This document shows, piece by piece, positions 18,183 to 27,551 of a DNA stretch of 64,000 bases. Both the position numbers and the translations under genes were made by a program. The DNA is from Roseburia sp. 499 (GTDB taxonomy: Bacteria; Bacillota; Clostridia; Lachnospirales; Lachnospiraceae). The notes beneath the pieces were generated by a model. The model was not told the DNA's origin. It saw only the letters and a program-made list of their open reading frames with translations, and did no database searches. Numbering within the stretch: position 1 is the stretch's first letter; every line of letters begins with the position of its first letter. Location of the stretch: positions 2,604,001 to 2,668,000 of the forward strand of contig NZ_CP135164.1 in assembly GCF_001940225.2 (NCBI RefSeq), given 5' to 3'.

Positions 18183-18795
18183 TATTCAGTCGTAACTTTT
18201 ATACAAAGGCATAAAAATGCTTATGGAAAGTTTGGAACTTTTTGAATTCTGATTTTCTTTCAAATTTGATAAGGGCAAACCTAAAACACTTTTGTGCATG
18301 TCTTATATTGCATTTGGAGGAAATGTATTTTCCTAAGTTCGTTGTCTGAGGTTTTTCCCTTCATGCAACAGAAACTGATACAAAAAATCCAATTTTAATA
18401 TGAATCCACACTTTTAGTTCTTCTAGACAGCAGCAACAAGAATGTTCGATAAGGGTATGCCAAAAGAACTCGGACAGATACACATTCAAGACAATGTTCC
18501 TCTGTCCTCAAACATCTTTCTGGCATACCCATTCATTCTTTTATGCTGCTGTAAGAAGAACACAAAGTGTTCCACATATTAAAATCGGATTTTTGTATTC
18601 AGCTTCTGTTGCATGAAGGGAAAAACCGAGTTTCGAATTAGGGAAATTAATATCATTCCGCCCAATGCAATATTTAGCCATGCTAAAAAGTGTGTCCGGC
18701 TTTGCCTTTATTAAATTTGAATAAAATCAGAAAACAAAAGTCTTGAACTTCCCATAAGCATTTTTATTGACATATATAAAAGTTACGACTGAATA
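18183..18795. repeat. large imperfect palindrome, copy 1 (613 bp)
   Basis: The ends are a perfect 21 bp inverted repeat (18183-18203 and 18775-18795, TATTCAGTCGTAACTTTTATA). The two arms remain complementary with mismatches towards a centre near 18490. Each arm contains a version of GGGTATGCCAAAAGAACTC / GGGTATGCCAGAAAG. A homologous copy in opposite orientation lies at 20309-20871, on the other side of htrA. It fills the gap between arcC and htrA, and I find no convincing gene in it. Confidence 0.85.
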
Positions 18796-18806
18796 ACAAC
18801 ATATTC

Positions 18807-20210
18807 CTAGTCATTTTTTTGCCCTAATGTTACAGATATAGTCTGTTCCTGCCATTCTCCGTTCTGATTCTTTTGAACCACTACGTCTACTGTGGTTCCT
18901 GCAGCATAATACTGCATATTATCTCTAAGACCTTCCATAGAGCTTACTTTTTTTCCATCAAATTCTATAATAATATCGCCCTTTTGGATACCAGCTTTCT
19001 CGGCTGCTGTTCCTTCCTTAACCTGTGTTACATAAACACCTTCCGGCATTCCATATGCTTCCGAAATCTGAGAAGTAACATCTTGACCTGCAATTCCTAG
19101 ATATGCACTATCTGCTTCATCCACTACCTCACGGTTAATCAAATCATTGATAATTGGCTCTGCCTGAGAAATCGGAATTGCAAATCCCATTCCTTCCACA
19201 TCCTCGTCAGAATATTTTACAGAATTAATTCCAATTACCTCACCGTTCATATTCAGTAAAGCTCCGCCACTGTTTCCTGGATTGATTGCAGCACTGGTCT
19301 GAATCAGATCATTGGTAACAGAAGTTCCGGTACTTTCATCCTGTACTGTCACTTCACGATTTAAAGCACTGACAACACCTGTCGTTACTGACTGTCCATA
19401 ACCTAATGCATTTCCAATTGCCACAGTACCTTCACCTACTCGAATATCATCAGATTCTCCAAGTGTTGCTACTTTTATCTGTTTTAAGGTGTCCTTTGGA
19501 ATATCACTGACTTTAACTGCAATAACAGCTAAGTCTGTGCTGGCATCTGTTCCCTTAATCTCCGCTGCAACGCTCTGATCATCAATAAAAGTTACGGTCA
19601 ACTGAGTGGAATTTGCTACCACATGATTATTTGTAGCAATATATATAGTATCTTCTGTTTGGGCAATAATAATACCACTTCCGGCACCTTCCGTATCCTG
19701 TGTTACCCTCTGTCCGAAAAAGTTCACGGTCTGTTGTCCGACATTCGTAATAGAAACAATGGATGGCATTACATTTTCTACAATATCAGAAACATCATTT
19801 ATGGTTGTAGCTGTGCTGACATTCGTCGCCGAGAGACTTCCTCCATTATTTGAACCACTGGTTACCTGCGTCACTGTATTATTCTCTTTATCCTCAATCT
19901 TTCCGTTCGCATAATCAAGCGTATAACCTGTTCCATAAAATACTGAACCCGATACTAGTCCAAATACTAAAGCCACAGCTGCTGTCTTCCCTAATGTTGC
20001 ACCAAAGCCATGTTTCTTTTTCACTTTTTCTTTCTTTGACTTCTTTTCCTGCTGTGGTTCTGTATAAGAACTTGCGTTGGTATAATAATTTTCAGACTCC
20101 TTTCTTTCATAATAGTTCGGATTCCTTTCCTGATTGTCCTCATTTATATAGCTATATGAATATAAAGAATCTGAAGTATTGTTATTGTTGCTATTGTTAT
20201 TCTCTTCCAT
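18807..20210 (-). CDS. htrA: HtrA/DegP-like membrane-anchored serine protease
   Basis: This 467-residue protein has an Asn/Ser/Tyr-rich cytoplasmic head (1-66), a membrane anchor (about 72-95), and a trypsin-like protease domain (about 135-360). The triad is His196 (ATNNHVVA), Asp226 (STDLAV) and Ser314 (NPGNSGGALL). One PDZ domain follows (about 370-455, YLGIAGQDV to GDIIIEFDGKKV). It should degrade or refold damaged proteins outside the membrane. An AAGGAG site lies upstream of the ATG. The gene stands alone between two large inverted palindromes, with 11 bp to copy 1. Confidence 0.95.
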   Translation of the reverse strand: MEENNNSNNNNTSDSLYSYSYINEDNQERNPNYYERKESENYYTNASSYTEPQQEKKSKKEKVKKKHGFGATLGKTAAVALVFGLVSGSVFYGTGYTLDYANGKIEDKENNTVTQVTSGSNNGGSLSATNVSTATTINDVSDIVENVMPSIVSITNVGQQTVNFFGQRVTQDTEGAGSGIIIAQTEDTIYIATNNHVVANSTQLTVTFIDDQSVAAEIKGTDASTDLAVIAVKVSDIPKDTLKQIKVATLGESDDIRVGEGTVAIGNALGYGQSVTTGVVSALNREVTVQDESTGTSVTNDLIQTSAAINPGNSGGALLNMNGEVIGINSVKYSDEDVEGMGFAIPISQAEPIINDLINREVVDEADSAYLGIAGQDVTSQISEAYGMPEGVYVTQVKEGTAAEKAGIQKGDIIIEFDGKKVSSMEGLRDNMQYYAAGTTVDVVVQKNQNGEWQEQTISVTLGQKND

Positions 20211-20308
20211 AAAGCAACTCTCCTTTCCTCTTTTGCTCTTTGTTTATACTAAAGAGTTTACGGTAGATTTGTGATAAAATTGTGATGACTATTTAAAAAA
20301 TATATGTA

Positions 20309-20871
20309 TTTATATAAAATGACTGGGAAGATATATGTTTTTTATTTCTCATTTTATTCGGATTTGACCATGCAAAGCCGGGCACACTTTCTAGTATGTC
20401 TAGATATTGCATTTGCAGGAATGAAATTAATTTTCCTAATTCGAAACTCGGTTTTTCCTGCGATGCACGAAAAAACTGAATATCAAAATTCCGCTTTTTA
20501 TGTGTTTGAACACTTTGTGTTCTTCTTACAGCAGCACAAAAGAATGAATGGGTATGCCAGAAAGCTGTTTGAGGACAGAGGAACATGGGTTTAAATGTGT
20601 ATCTGTCCGAGTTCTTTTGGCATACCCTTATCGAACATTCTTGTTGCTGCTGTTTAGAAGAACTAGAAGTGTGGTTTCACATAAAAAGCGGAGTTTTGGA
20701 TATCAGTTTCTCTGCAGAGGCGGGAAAAACCTCAAACAACGAACTTAGAAAAATACATTTCCTGCAAATGCAATATAAGACATACACAAAAGTGCTTTAG
20801 GTTTGCACTTGTCAAATCCGAATAAAATCAGAACTCAAAATCTCTAATCTTCCCCAGTCATTTTATATAAA
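20309..20871. repeat. large imperfect palindrome, copy 2 (563 bp)
   Basis: The ends are a perfect 19 bp inverted repeat (TTTATATAAAATGACTGGG at 20309-20327 and its complement at 20853-20871). The arms pair imperfectly over their length with a centre near 20590. It is homologous to copy 1 but inverted: its right arm matches the left arm of copy 1, including more than 40 identical bases around GTTCGATAAGGGTATGCC. Short open frames inside it have no family signature and no good ribosome binding site, and I treat them as spurious. Confidence 0.85.
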
Positions 20872-20896
20872 AACTCCGGGACTAACGATCCCGGAG
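20869..20896 (-). terminator. Rho-independent terminator of the GtrA-like gene
   Basis: CTCCGGG (20874-20880) pairs with CCCGGAG (20890-20896), followed on the minus strand by TTTTT. It overlaps the last codons of the gene and touches the end of palindrome copy 2. Confidence 0.85.
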
Positions 20897-21316
20897 CAAT
20901 TCCTGTCTTCTGGTAAAAAGTTTTTCCATAACTCTTTCTTCCAAAAATATTTTTCTTGAAGCAAAATTCCAAATAGATACGACTACTGCTGAAAATAACT
21001 TTGCAAACATATAATGTAACTCCATATTTTCTACCAGTGTCTTCATTAATATGGAATTTAATAACAACCCACATGCACTTAACAGCAAAAAAACAGTAAA
21101 CTGTCCTGCCTTGTTCTGCTCTTCTTTGCATTCAAATACATACTTGGTACTATATACATAGTTAAATACGGTTGCCACAGAAAACGACAACATAGAAGAT
21201 AACAGGTAATGCATATGTAATGTGTCTGTAAACGTAAACAGCAAACCATAATCAATCAGGAATGCCACAACGCCTACTACGCTGAATCTGCAAAACTGCT
21301 TTAAAATCTTTTTCAT
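20882..21316 (-). CDS. GtrA family small membrane protein
   Basis: This 144-residue protein has four membrane segments (about residues 10-28, 35-55, 75-95 and 105-125) and the family opening FCRFSVVGVVAFLIDYGLLF. GtrA-type proteins are thought to flip or carry polyprenyl-linked sugars made by GtrB-type transferases, and a GtrB-like enzyme is encoded at 27552-28505. I choose MKKILKQ at 21316 (GAGAGG, 5 nt spacing). MREDI at 21331 is possible too. A hairpin at 21351-21382 separates it from glmS. Confidence 0.85.
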   Translation of the reverse strand: MKKILKQFCRFSVVGVVAFLIDYGLLFTFTDTLHMHYLLSSMLSFSVATVFNYVYSTKYVFECKEEQNKAGQFTVFLLLSACGLLLNSILMKTLVENMELHYMFAKLFSAVVVSIWNFASRKIFLEERVMEKLFTRRQELLRDR

Positions 21317-21350
21317 AATATCCTCTCTCATTCATCCTCACTGTAACTTA

Positions 21351-21382
21351 GGAAAGCCGGTGTTTCCCCACACCGACTTTCC
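21351..21382 (-). terminator. hairpin between glmS and the GtrA-like gene
   Basis: GGAAAG-CGGTGT pairs with ACACCG-CTTTCC, with one C/A mismatch. There is no T run after it on the minus strand, so it may act as an attenuator or processing site rather than a full terminator. Confidence 0.4.
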
Positions 21383-21418
21383 GATTTTACCACAAGTATT
21401 TCTATTTTGCAAATATTT

Positions 21419-23245
21419 TTATTCTACAGTTACGGATTTCGCCAAATTTCTCGGCTTATCTACATCACATCCCTTGCCTACCGCTACATAATAACCAAAC
21501 AATTGTAATGGGATAATTGCCAACGAATTGGTAAAATATTTATTCGTCTGTGGGATGTAGATTACATAATCCGCAGACTTCTCTATCTCGGTATGACCTG
21601 TGTTGGTAACTGCCAGCACAAAGGCTCCTCTAGACTTTAATTCCACAATATTGCTAATGGTCTTCTTATACAAATCTTCCTGTGTCACCACCGCTGCGAC
21701 CAGAGTTCCATCCTCAATCAAAGAAATAGTACCATGCTTCAATTCACCTGCTGCATAAGCCTCAGAATGAATATAAGAAATCTCTTTCAATTTCAGAGAA
21801 CCTTCCATAGAAATTGCATAATCAATTCCTCTTCCTACAAAGAATACGTCCTTTGCAGCAATATATCTATTGGCAAAACGTTGAATTTTCTCTTTGTTGT
21901 TAAGCAACATCTCTATCTGCTCCGGAAGTCTCTGAAGATCACGCAACATACCTTCTATTTCTTCCTCCGTTACCATACCACGCACCTGCGCAAACTTCAT
22001 CGCCAACAGATACTCTGCTACCAACTGCGCGCTGTATGCCTTAGTAGTTGCCACAGCAATCTCCGGCCCTGCCCAAGTATACATAACACTGTCAGCTTCT
22101 CTTGCAATGGAACTACCTACTACATTAACAATACCAAGTGTCTTAACACCTCGTTCCTTTGCTTCACGCAACGCTGCCAACGAATCTGCGGTTTCTCCCG
22201 ACTGACTAATAATAATTACCAGTGCCCCTTCTTCCAGAATCGGGTTACGATACCGAAATTCTGAAGCAACATCTACTTCTACCGGGATTCTTGCCATATC
22301 TTCCATGACATATTTTGCTGTAACGCCGGTATGATATGCCGAACCACATGCCACAATGTGAATCCGCTTGATAGCGCGAATTTCCTCATCACTCATTCCC
22401 AACTCTTCAATGACAATCTTTCCATCCTTAATTCTCGGAGCAATGGTATCACGAACGGTTTTCGGCTGTTCATACATTTCCTTTAACATGAAATGCTCAT
22501 ATCCACCTTTTTCTGCCGCATTGATATCCCATTCAATCATAGAAGATTCCTTCTGAATCTCTTCTCCGTCAATATTAAAAAATGTTATTGTCTCTTCTGT
22601 AAGAGCCGCAATTTCCTCATTCTGAATAAAGAACACTTCTCGGGTATATTTCAGCACCGCCGGTACATCAGAAGCAATAAAATTGCCATCCTTTCCCTTC
22701 CCAACAATCAACGGACTATCTTTACGAACTGCATACACAGTCCCCGGATGTTCTTTAAAAATAATTCCTAAAGCATAAGAACCTTCTACCCTGTGCATTA
22801 CTTTTGTAATTGTTTCAATCGGATCGCCCGTATAATAGTAATCCAAAAGATGCGCCAAAACTTCTGTATCCGTTTCAGACACAAATGTATAACCCTTTTC
22901 CTGAAGACGCGTTCTCAATTTTACATAATTTTCAATAATACCATTGTGTACAACTGCAATGGTTCTCTCTTTATTATAATGAGGATGTGCATTTACATCA
23001 GAAGGTGCTCCATGCGTAGCCCATCTAGTGTGACCAATTCCAATTGTTCCCGGCATAGTCGTTCCATCATGGGTCAACTCACTTAGTACTTTAAGTCTTC
23101 CGGTTGCTTTTTTTACTTGAATATCCTCTCCATCAAACACAGCAATTCCTGCTGAATCATAACCTCTGTACTCTAGCTTCGCTAGACCATCCAGCAAAAT
23201 CGGAGCTGCCTGAGACTTACCAATATATCCTACAATTCCACACAT
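21419..23245 (-). CDS. glmS: glutamine-fructose-6-phosphate aminotransferase (isomerising)
   Basis: This 608-residue protein makes glucosamine-6-phosphate for peptidoglycan and other amino sugars. The N-terminal catalytic cysteine follows the initiator (MCGIVGYIGK), and the glutaminase domain covers about residues 1-220. Two SIS sugar isomerase domains follow (about 285-425 and 455-600), with SQSGETADSLAALREAK in the first. The C-terminus KSVTVE is typical. It starts 38 bp after the LCP gene, which leaves no room for a glmS ribozyme, so control must be different here. Confidence 0.97.
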   Translation of the reverse strand: MCGIVGYIGKSQAAPILLDGLAKLEYRGYDSAGIAVFDGEDIQVKKATGRLKVLSELTHDGTTMPGTIGIGHTRWATHGAPSDVNAHPHYNKERTIAVVHNGIIENYVKLRTRLQEKGYTFVSETDTEVLAHLLDYYYTGDPIETITKVMHRVEGSYALGIIFKEHPGTVYAVRKDSPLIVGKGKDGNFIASDVPAVLKYTREVFFIQNEEIAALTEETITFFNIDGEEIQKESSMIEWDINAAEKGGYEHFMLKEMYEQPKTVRDTIAPRIKDGKIVIEELGMSDEEIRAIKRIHIVACGSAYHTGVTAKYVMEDMARIPVEVDVASEFRYRNPILEEGALVIIISQSGETADSLAALREAKERGVKTLGIVNVVGSSIAREADSVMYTWAGPEIAVATTKAYSAQLVAEYLLAMKFAQVRGMVTEEEIEGMLRDLQRLPEQIEMLLNNKEKIQRFANRYIAAKDVFFVGRGIDYAISMEGSLKLKEISYIHSEAYAAGELKHGTISLIEDGTLVAAVVTQEDLYKKTISNIVELKSRGAFVLAVTNTGHTEIEKSADYVIYIPQTNKYFTNSLAIIPLQLFGYYVAVGKGCDVDKPRNLAKSVTVE

Positions 23246-23283
23246 ATCAATTCCTCCTGCTATTTGACGTTATGTCTCTGTTC

Positions 23284-24447
23284 TTAGTCATCTCCATCCG
23301 TATCCTTCTTAGGAGCCGTAACTCCTGTTCGGTTTACAATTTCATCACTAATGTTCTGTACACTTTCTGTTACTTCATAATCGGTTGTTCCATATAAAAA
23401 TTCATGCAACTGCTTTACATTACTTGCAAGATCTGCTGGTATGACACAGCTTGCCTTTTTGCTCTGATAACTTACTTTATAGCTTCCAGTCTCCTGGTCA
23501 AACGGGAATCCTGTATTTTCTCCCATAGAATAGCCAAAAGCATCTTTTGCAAGGCTCAATATTTCTGTTTTTGTAAGACTGGTCTTAACCTCCGGGAATA
23601 TCGTATCAATCAACTCATTTATTGTTCCCAAATCAGATGCCAATGCCTTTTCTACCATTTTATTTACAATCAACCGTTGACGTTCTGTTCTCTGGAAATC
23701 ACCATTTCCTACATAACGCAGTCTTGCATAAGATACTGCCTGTACTCCGTCTAAATTATAAGTTCCTCCTACATTCAGTTCCTTAGACTTCTTACCGGTC
23801 ATTTCCGCTACTTCTTCTTGATATCCCTGCATAGCAACTGCTTCTTCCGTGCTGATTTCCACTTCAACACCGCCTAACAAGTCAACAGCCTCTGCTACGG
23901 CGTTAAAATCAAAGGACACATATTCCTTAATATCCAAATCCAGATTTACATTCAGCATTCTAACTGCCTGATCCGGCCCACCCATATTATAGGCTGCATT
24001 CGCCTTACTGTATGCATCTTCATCATCTTTATCCATCATATTCAACATAGTGTCACGATATACGGACACCAATTTTACTTCCTTGGTTTCATTATCAATT
24101 CGTGCAATCATGATAACATCACTATTACCAGACTTATAATTACCATTTGCACGATTATCTAATCCAAACAACGCAATCGTAGTGTATTCTCCTAATATTG
24201 CCTTGGTATCTGCTGTCAAATCTTCATTCGCAACATCTTTACCAAAATCTTCGTCTGTGTCAATCTTATCCAGTTTCTGCCAAACCCACAAACCAGCCAA
24301 TACAACAGCTAGCAGAATCAGTTCTACTACCAGAAGAATAATTTTTCTCTTTCTTCTTTTTTTTCTCATTGCCTTTTTACTCATTTTCGGTTGTTGTCGT
24401 CTTGGATCTACGTTTCCACTTCGTGTATTTCTTCTATTATCTGACAT
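23284..24447 (-). CDS. LCP (LytR-CpsA-Psr) family glycopolymer ligase 1
   Basis: This 387-residue protein has a basic cytoplasmic head, one membrane helix (about residues 36-57) and an LCP domain (about 90-320). The domain shows GLDNRANGNYKSGNSDVIMIARID, VSVYRDTML and the C-terminal RLRYVGNGDFQRTERQR arginines that bind the lipid pyrophosphate. LCP enzymes attach teichoic acids or capsular polysaccharides to peptidoglycan outside the cell. It lies upstream of glmS and downstream of the glycosyltransferase cluster. It is closely similar to the protein at 32281-33315. Confidence 0.95.
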   Translation of the reverse strand: MSDNRRNTRSGNVDPRRQQPKMSKKAMRKKRRKRKIILLVVELILLAVVLAGLWVWQKLDKIDTDEDFGKDVANEDLTADTKAILGEYTTIALFGLDNRANGNYKSGNSDVIMIARIDNETKEVKLVSVYRDTMLNMMDKDDEDAYSKANAAYNMGGPDQAVRMLNVNLDLDIKEYVSFDFNAVAEAVDLLGGVEVEISTEEAVAMQGYQEEVAEMTGKKSKELNVGGTYNLDGVQAVSYARLRYVGNGDFQRTERQRLIVNKMVEKALASDLGTINELIDTIFPEVKTSLTKTEILSLAKDAFGYSMGENTGFPFDQETGSYKVSYQSKKASCVIPADLASNVKQLHEFLYGTTDYEVTESVQNISDEIVNRTGVTAPKKDTDGDD

Positions 24448-24582
24448 ATCTTCACCTTTCTTATCCTATACTCATCCTTAAAATTCCCTTTTTTTTACCA
24501 TATACATGACCTATCTTATAATATTTTTTCTCTTTTCACAACTGTAATTTTTCTTAAAATTTTATTAAATGTTCCCTCTTTT

Positions 24583-25326
24583 CTAGCAAATATGGAGAAT
24601 TCTTCCTAGAAAACGCAGTATAAAAACAACTCTATTTCGAATCATTTTCCCAACCCCATAATGCTTCATGGCAGAACTATTTTCTCCATGCCGCCGATAA
24701 CTCAGCAGTGGTTCTTTCAAAAATACAGACTTTCCAAAATAAAAATCACTTAATATTCCAATCCATTGATCATGCATCTCGATGTTAGCAGGAATTGGAA
24801 TCACCCGTTCCAATACTTCTCTTCGAAATGCCATGCAACATCCAATGTAACTATTTTTTATGATATTTTTCCAGACACCGGCTCCTGCATTTCGAAATGC
24901 AAAAAAAGACTCCATATCCGCCTTATCCGGATTCTCATAAAATACTTCTGCATCATGAATTACTAATGCACATTTTTCCTGATCCATAACCTCCAGAACC
25001 CGATTTACTTTATTTGTTTTCCAAATATCATCCTGGTCCGACAGAAAAATAATTTCCCCTCTACATTGTTTTAATGCATGTTCCACATTTTTCTTAATTC
25101 CCGCCTTAGGACCTTCTAATATTCTTATGGAATATCCTTTCCTCTGGTACTCCTTTAAAATCTCCATTGTTCCATCCGTGGAACCGTCATCAGACACCAC
25201 TACTTCGTCCTGTTCTGTCAGCTGCTGAAAAATGGAATCCAACTGGGCTTTTATGTACTTTTCTCCATTATAAGTAACCATTGCAACAGACAACCGTACT
25301 TTATCTACCACAGTTTCCACCCCCAT
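24583..25326 (-). CDS. GT2 family glycosyltransferase
   Basis: This roughly 247-residue GT-A enzyme starts around VRLSVAMVTYNGEKYIKAQLDS. It shows the nucleotide-binding VVSDDGSTDGT and the metal-binding SDQDD. This layout is common in rhamnosyl- and other surface-sugar transferases. The start is uncertain: ATG at 25326 lacks a good ribosome binding site, while GTG at 25311 follows GGGGGTGG. Either overlaps the upstream gene by 7-22 bp. It is the last gene of the cluster. Confidence 0.88.
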   Translation of the reverse strand: MGVETVVDKVRLSVAMVTYNGEKYIKAQLDSIFQQLTEQDEVVVSDDGSTDGTMEILKEYQRKGYSIRILEGPKAGIKKNVEHALKQCRGEIIFLSDQDDIWKTNKVNRVLEVMDQEKCALVIHDAEVFYENPDKADMESFFAFRNAGAGVWKNIIKNSYIGCCMAFRREVLERVIPIPANIEMHDQWIGILSDFYFGKSVFLKEPLLSYRRHGENSSAMKHYGVGKMIRNRVVFILRFLGRILHIC

Positions 25327-26069
25327 TTGCAAAAATATCGAAACATAGATGCTATATGAATGCGGCGTAGCTTTCCATTTTTCTTGGACGCTCTCTCCCA
25401 CTTATGAATCACTGTAGTATCCGGGCAATAATACAGGCTACTGCACTGATTTACCTGCTTACACAAATCGGCATCCTCCATGTACATAAAATATCTGGTA
25501 TCAAACCCTCCCAGCTTTTGAAACAATTCCGTCTGAATTACCAGAAAGCTTCCCTGCGCAAAAGGCACTTGAAATGTTTTGGAATAATCCATATCTTGCA
25601 TCGTATGATACGCCTGACGTTTCTTAAAGTGAGATGACAAAAACATTCTTATTCCCATATCCAGAACCGTAAGTTCTCTGCGGTATACTGCTTGAAATTC
25701 TCCCTTTTCATCCGTCATTCTCGGAACCGCCATCCCGACCTGATTCTGCTCCATAAATTTCATAAGCGTCTGCAAACTGTCTTCCTTCAAAATAATATCC
25801 GGATTCACAATCGCATGATATTTAGAATCTAATTCAGACAGCACATAGTTGTGTCCTGCACCAAAACCCAGATTCTGCTCTGGCTTTCGATAACCCACTT
25901 CTTCCCACTGTGTTGCAAAAGAATCCAACGCATTTTTTTCTGTACTATTATCTACAATATATATTTTTTTCTTAATAGTTGCAGCGGTATGTTCCATTAT
26001 GGAACATACCGCATTTCTCACATCTTCTTCATCATTATAAGCAACAATTGTAATTGAAATATCTATCAT
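25305..26069 (-). CDS. GT2 family glycosyltransferase (rhamnosyltransferase-like)
   Basis: This 254-residue protein starts MIDISITIVAYNDEEDV after AAAGGA. The ATG overlaps the stop of the upstream sugar transferase gene by 4 bp (ATGA), so a longer frame from 26099 is rejected. The motifs IVDNSTEKN, NLGFGAGHN and AIVNPDI, with FMYMEDADLCKQV near the C-terminus, are typical of WbbL/rhamnosyltransferase-type GT2 enzymes. It acts at the inner face of the membrane on a lipid-linked sugar; the sugar itself cannot be read from sequence. Confidence 0.9.
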   Translation of the reverse strand: MIDISITIVAYNDEEDVRNAVCSIMEHTAATIKKKIYIVDNSTEKNALDSFATQWEEVGYRKPEQNLGFGAGHNYVLSELDSKYHAIVNPDIILKEDSLQTLMKFMEQNQVGMAVPRMTDEKGEFQAVYRRELTVLDMGIRMFLSSHFKKRQAYHTMQDMDYSKTFQVPFAQGSFLVIQTELFQKLGGFDTRYFMYMEDADLCKQVNQCSSLYYCPDTTVIHKWERASKKNGKLRRIHIASMFRYFCKWGWKLW

Positions 26070-27484
26070 GATGATCCTTTCCCGGTCACTACTACCCAAA
26101 GGGTACGGAATAAAATACGAATATCTACTCCCAAAGACCAGTTCGATATATATTGAGTATCCAATGCCACAATTTCTTCGAAGTTCTTAATATCACTTCT
26201 ACCACTCACCTGCCACATTCCTGTTAACCCAGGCTTGATACCAAGTCGCGCCTTGTGATGCAATTCATACTGCTCAAATTCTTCCTCTGTAGGGGGTCTT
26301 GTCCCAACCAGACTCATCTCTCCCTTTAATACATTCCAGAACTGCGGCAATTCATCAATAGAAAACTTCCGCATAAACTTTCCAATTCCAAAAATCCTTG
26401 GATCATTTTCCATTTTAAACATAAGACCTTCCATTTCATTTTGCTCCATCAGGTCTTTCTTCATAGCATCTGCCCCTACTATCATCGTTCGAAACTTATA
26501 AAACTTAAACCTACGCCCATTTTTCCCGATTCTAATCTGCGAATAAAAAATAGGACCTGGGGACTGAATTTTAATAATTGGAGCGAAAATAATAAAAGCA
26601 ACTCCAGTCAATAGCAAGCCTACTAAACTTCCTACAATATCAATGGTACGCTTTACAAATAACTGTCTATTAGAAGCAATCTTCATACTGGAAGTCAATA
26701 CCAGATACTTTCCACATCGCTCTACCATTTTATTTGGCATGAGCTGTGATTCATGCACCAGACTGAAATGTACGGTACAACCTAATTCCAGCAATTCATT
26801 TGCCAATGCTTCACTACTCTCTCTGGTATTTCCATTAATGAACACTTCGTCCACTACATTGGTTCTGACATATTCAAGACACGTATCTGCATCAGCCACA
26901 ACCGGAACCCCGTAAATTTCTTCGCCTTTGCGATTCTTGTCCACCACAATGACACCAGTTACCTCAAATTCCTTATAACGGTCTCGCTGGAATTCCCGTA
27001 CACACTCCTCGGCATACCGGTCCTCAGTAATTACAACCAATTTTGAAAAACGTTTTCCACGTATCATCTTCTGGCGAATATAAATTTTCCATGCACACCT
27101 TGTGAAATATTCTATGAAAATAGCAATTCCCCAGAATACCATGATAACCTGTCTGGAATAAATCTCCGACTGCTTGGTTCCCCATAAATACACAGTCACT
27201 GCTGCAAAAACTGCACTACAATGAATGATAACCGCACGTAACTCTTGAACTTTGTTTCTTCTCAAGATTCCGGTATAGGCTTCAAATAAGAATGCAACAC
27301 AAAGATCCATCATCAACAGTACAATTGCCAATCTGATATAATATTCATTTATAATAGATGATACAAGCGCTCTTTCTCCAAACTTTATCCAGAAGGAAGC
27401 AAAAAATGCTATTTCCAAACAAATAATATCTATCAGGAGAAAATCTAAATGCTTTACCCATCCTGTCTTCTGTTTTTTATACAT
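26066..27484 (-). CDS. polyprenyl-phosphate hexose-1-phosphate transferase (WbaP-like)
   Basis: This 472-residue protein has four or five N-terminal membrane helices (about residues 14-110), a soluble Rossmann-like region (about 145-245), and a further membrane segment near 275-300. The bacterial sugar transferase domain spans about 300-472, with KFYKFRTMIVGAD, IDELPQFWNVLKGEMSLVGTRPP and PGLTGMWQVSGRSD. It starts polysaccharide repeat units by moving a sugar phosphate onto undecaprenyl phosphate. It is upstream of two coupled GT2 genes, consistent with ordered assembly. Confidence 0.94.
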   Translation of the reverse strand: MYKKQKTGWVKHLDFLLIDIICLEIAFFASFWIKFGERALVSSIINEYYIRLAIVLLMMDLCVAFLFEAYTGILRRNKVQELRAVIIHCSAVFAAVTVYLWGTKQSEIYSRQVIMVFWGIAIFIEYFTRCAWKIYIRQKMIRGKRFSKLVVITEDRYAEECVREFQRDRYKEFEVTGVIVVDKNRKGEEIYGVPVVADADTCLEYVRTNVVDEVFINGNTRESSEALANELLELGCTVHFSLVHESQLMPNKMVERCGKYLVLTSSMKIASNRQLFVKRTIDIVGSLVGLLLTGVAFIIFAPIIKIQSPGPIFYSQIRIGKNGRRFKFYKFRTMIVGADAMKKDLMEQNEMEGLMFKMENDPRIFGIGKFMRKFSIDELPQFWNVLKGEMSLVGTRPPTEEEFEQYELHHKARLGIKPGLTGMWQVSGRSDIKNFEEIVALDTQYISNWSLGVDIRILFRTLWVVVTGKGSS

Positions 27485-27551
27485 AGTATAGCCCTCAACA
27501 ATATTTAATCCTATTTTATACCAAGAAGCTTTTTAAAATATTTAAAACATC

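Noticed and set aside
20304..20800. Several open frames of 66-97 codons within palindrome copy 2, on both strands
   Set aside because: They are by-products of the inverted repeat, have no good ribosome sites, and show no family motifs.
18183..20871. Composite transposon carrying htrA
   Set aside because: The flanking repeats have no transposase and htrA looks native in base composition. Inverted noncoding palindromes are a simpler description.
23246..23283. glmS ribozyme upstream of glmS
   Set aside because: Only 38 bp separate glmS from the LCP gene, too short for the ribozyme, and no core sequence is visible.
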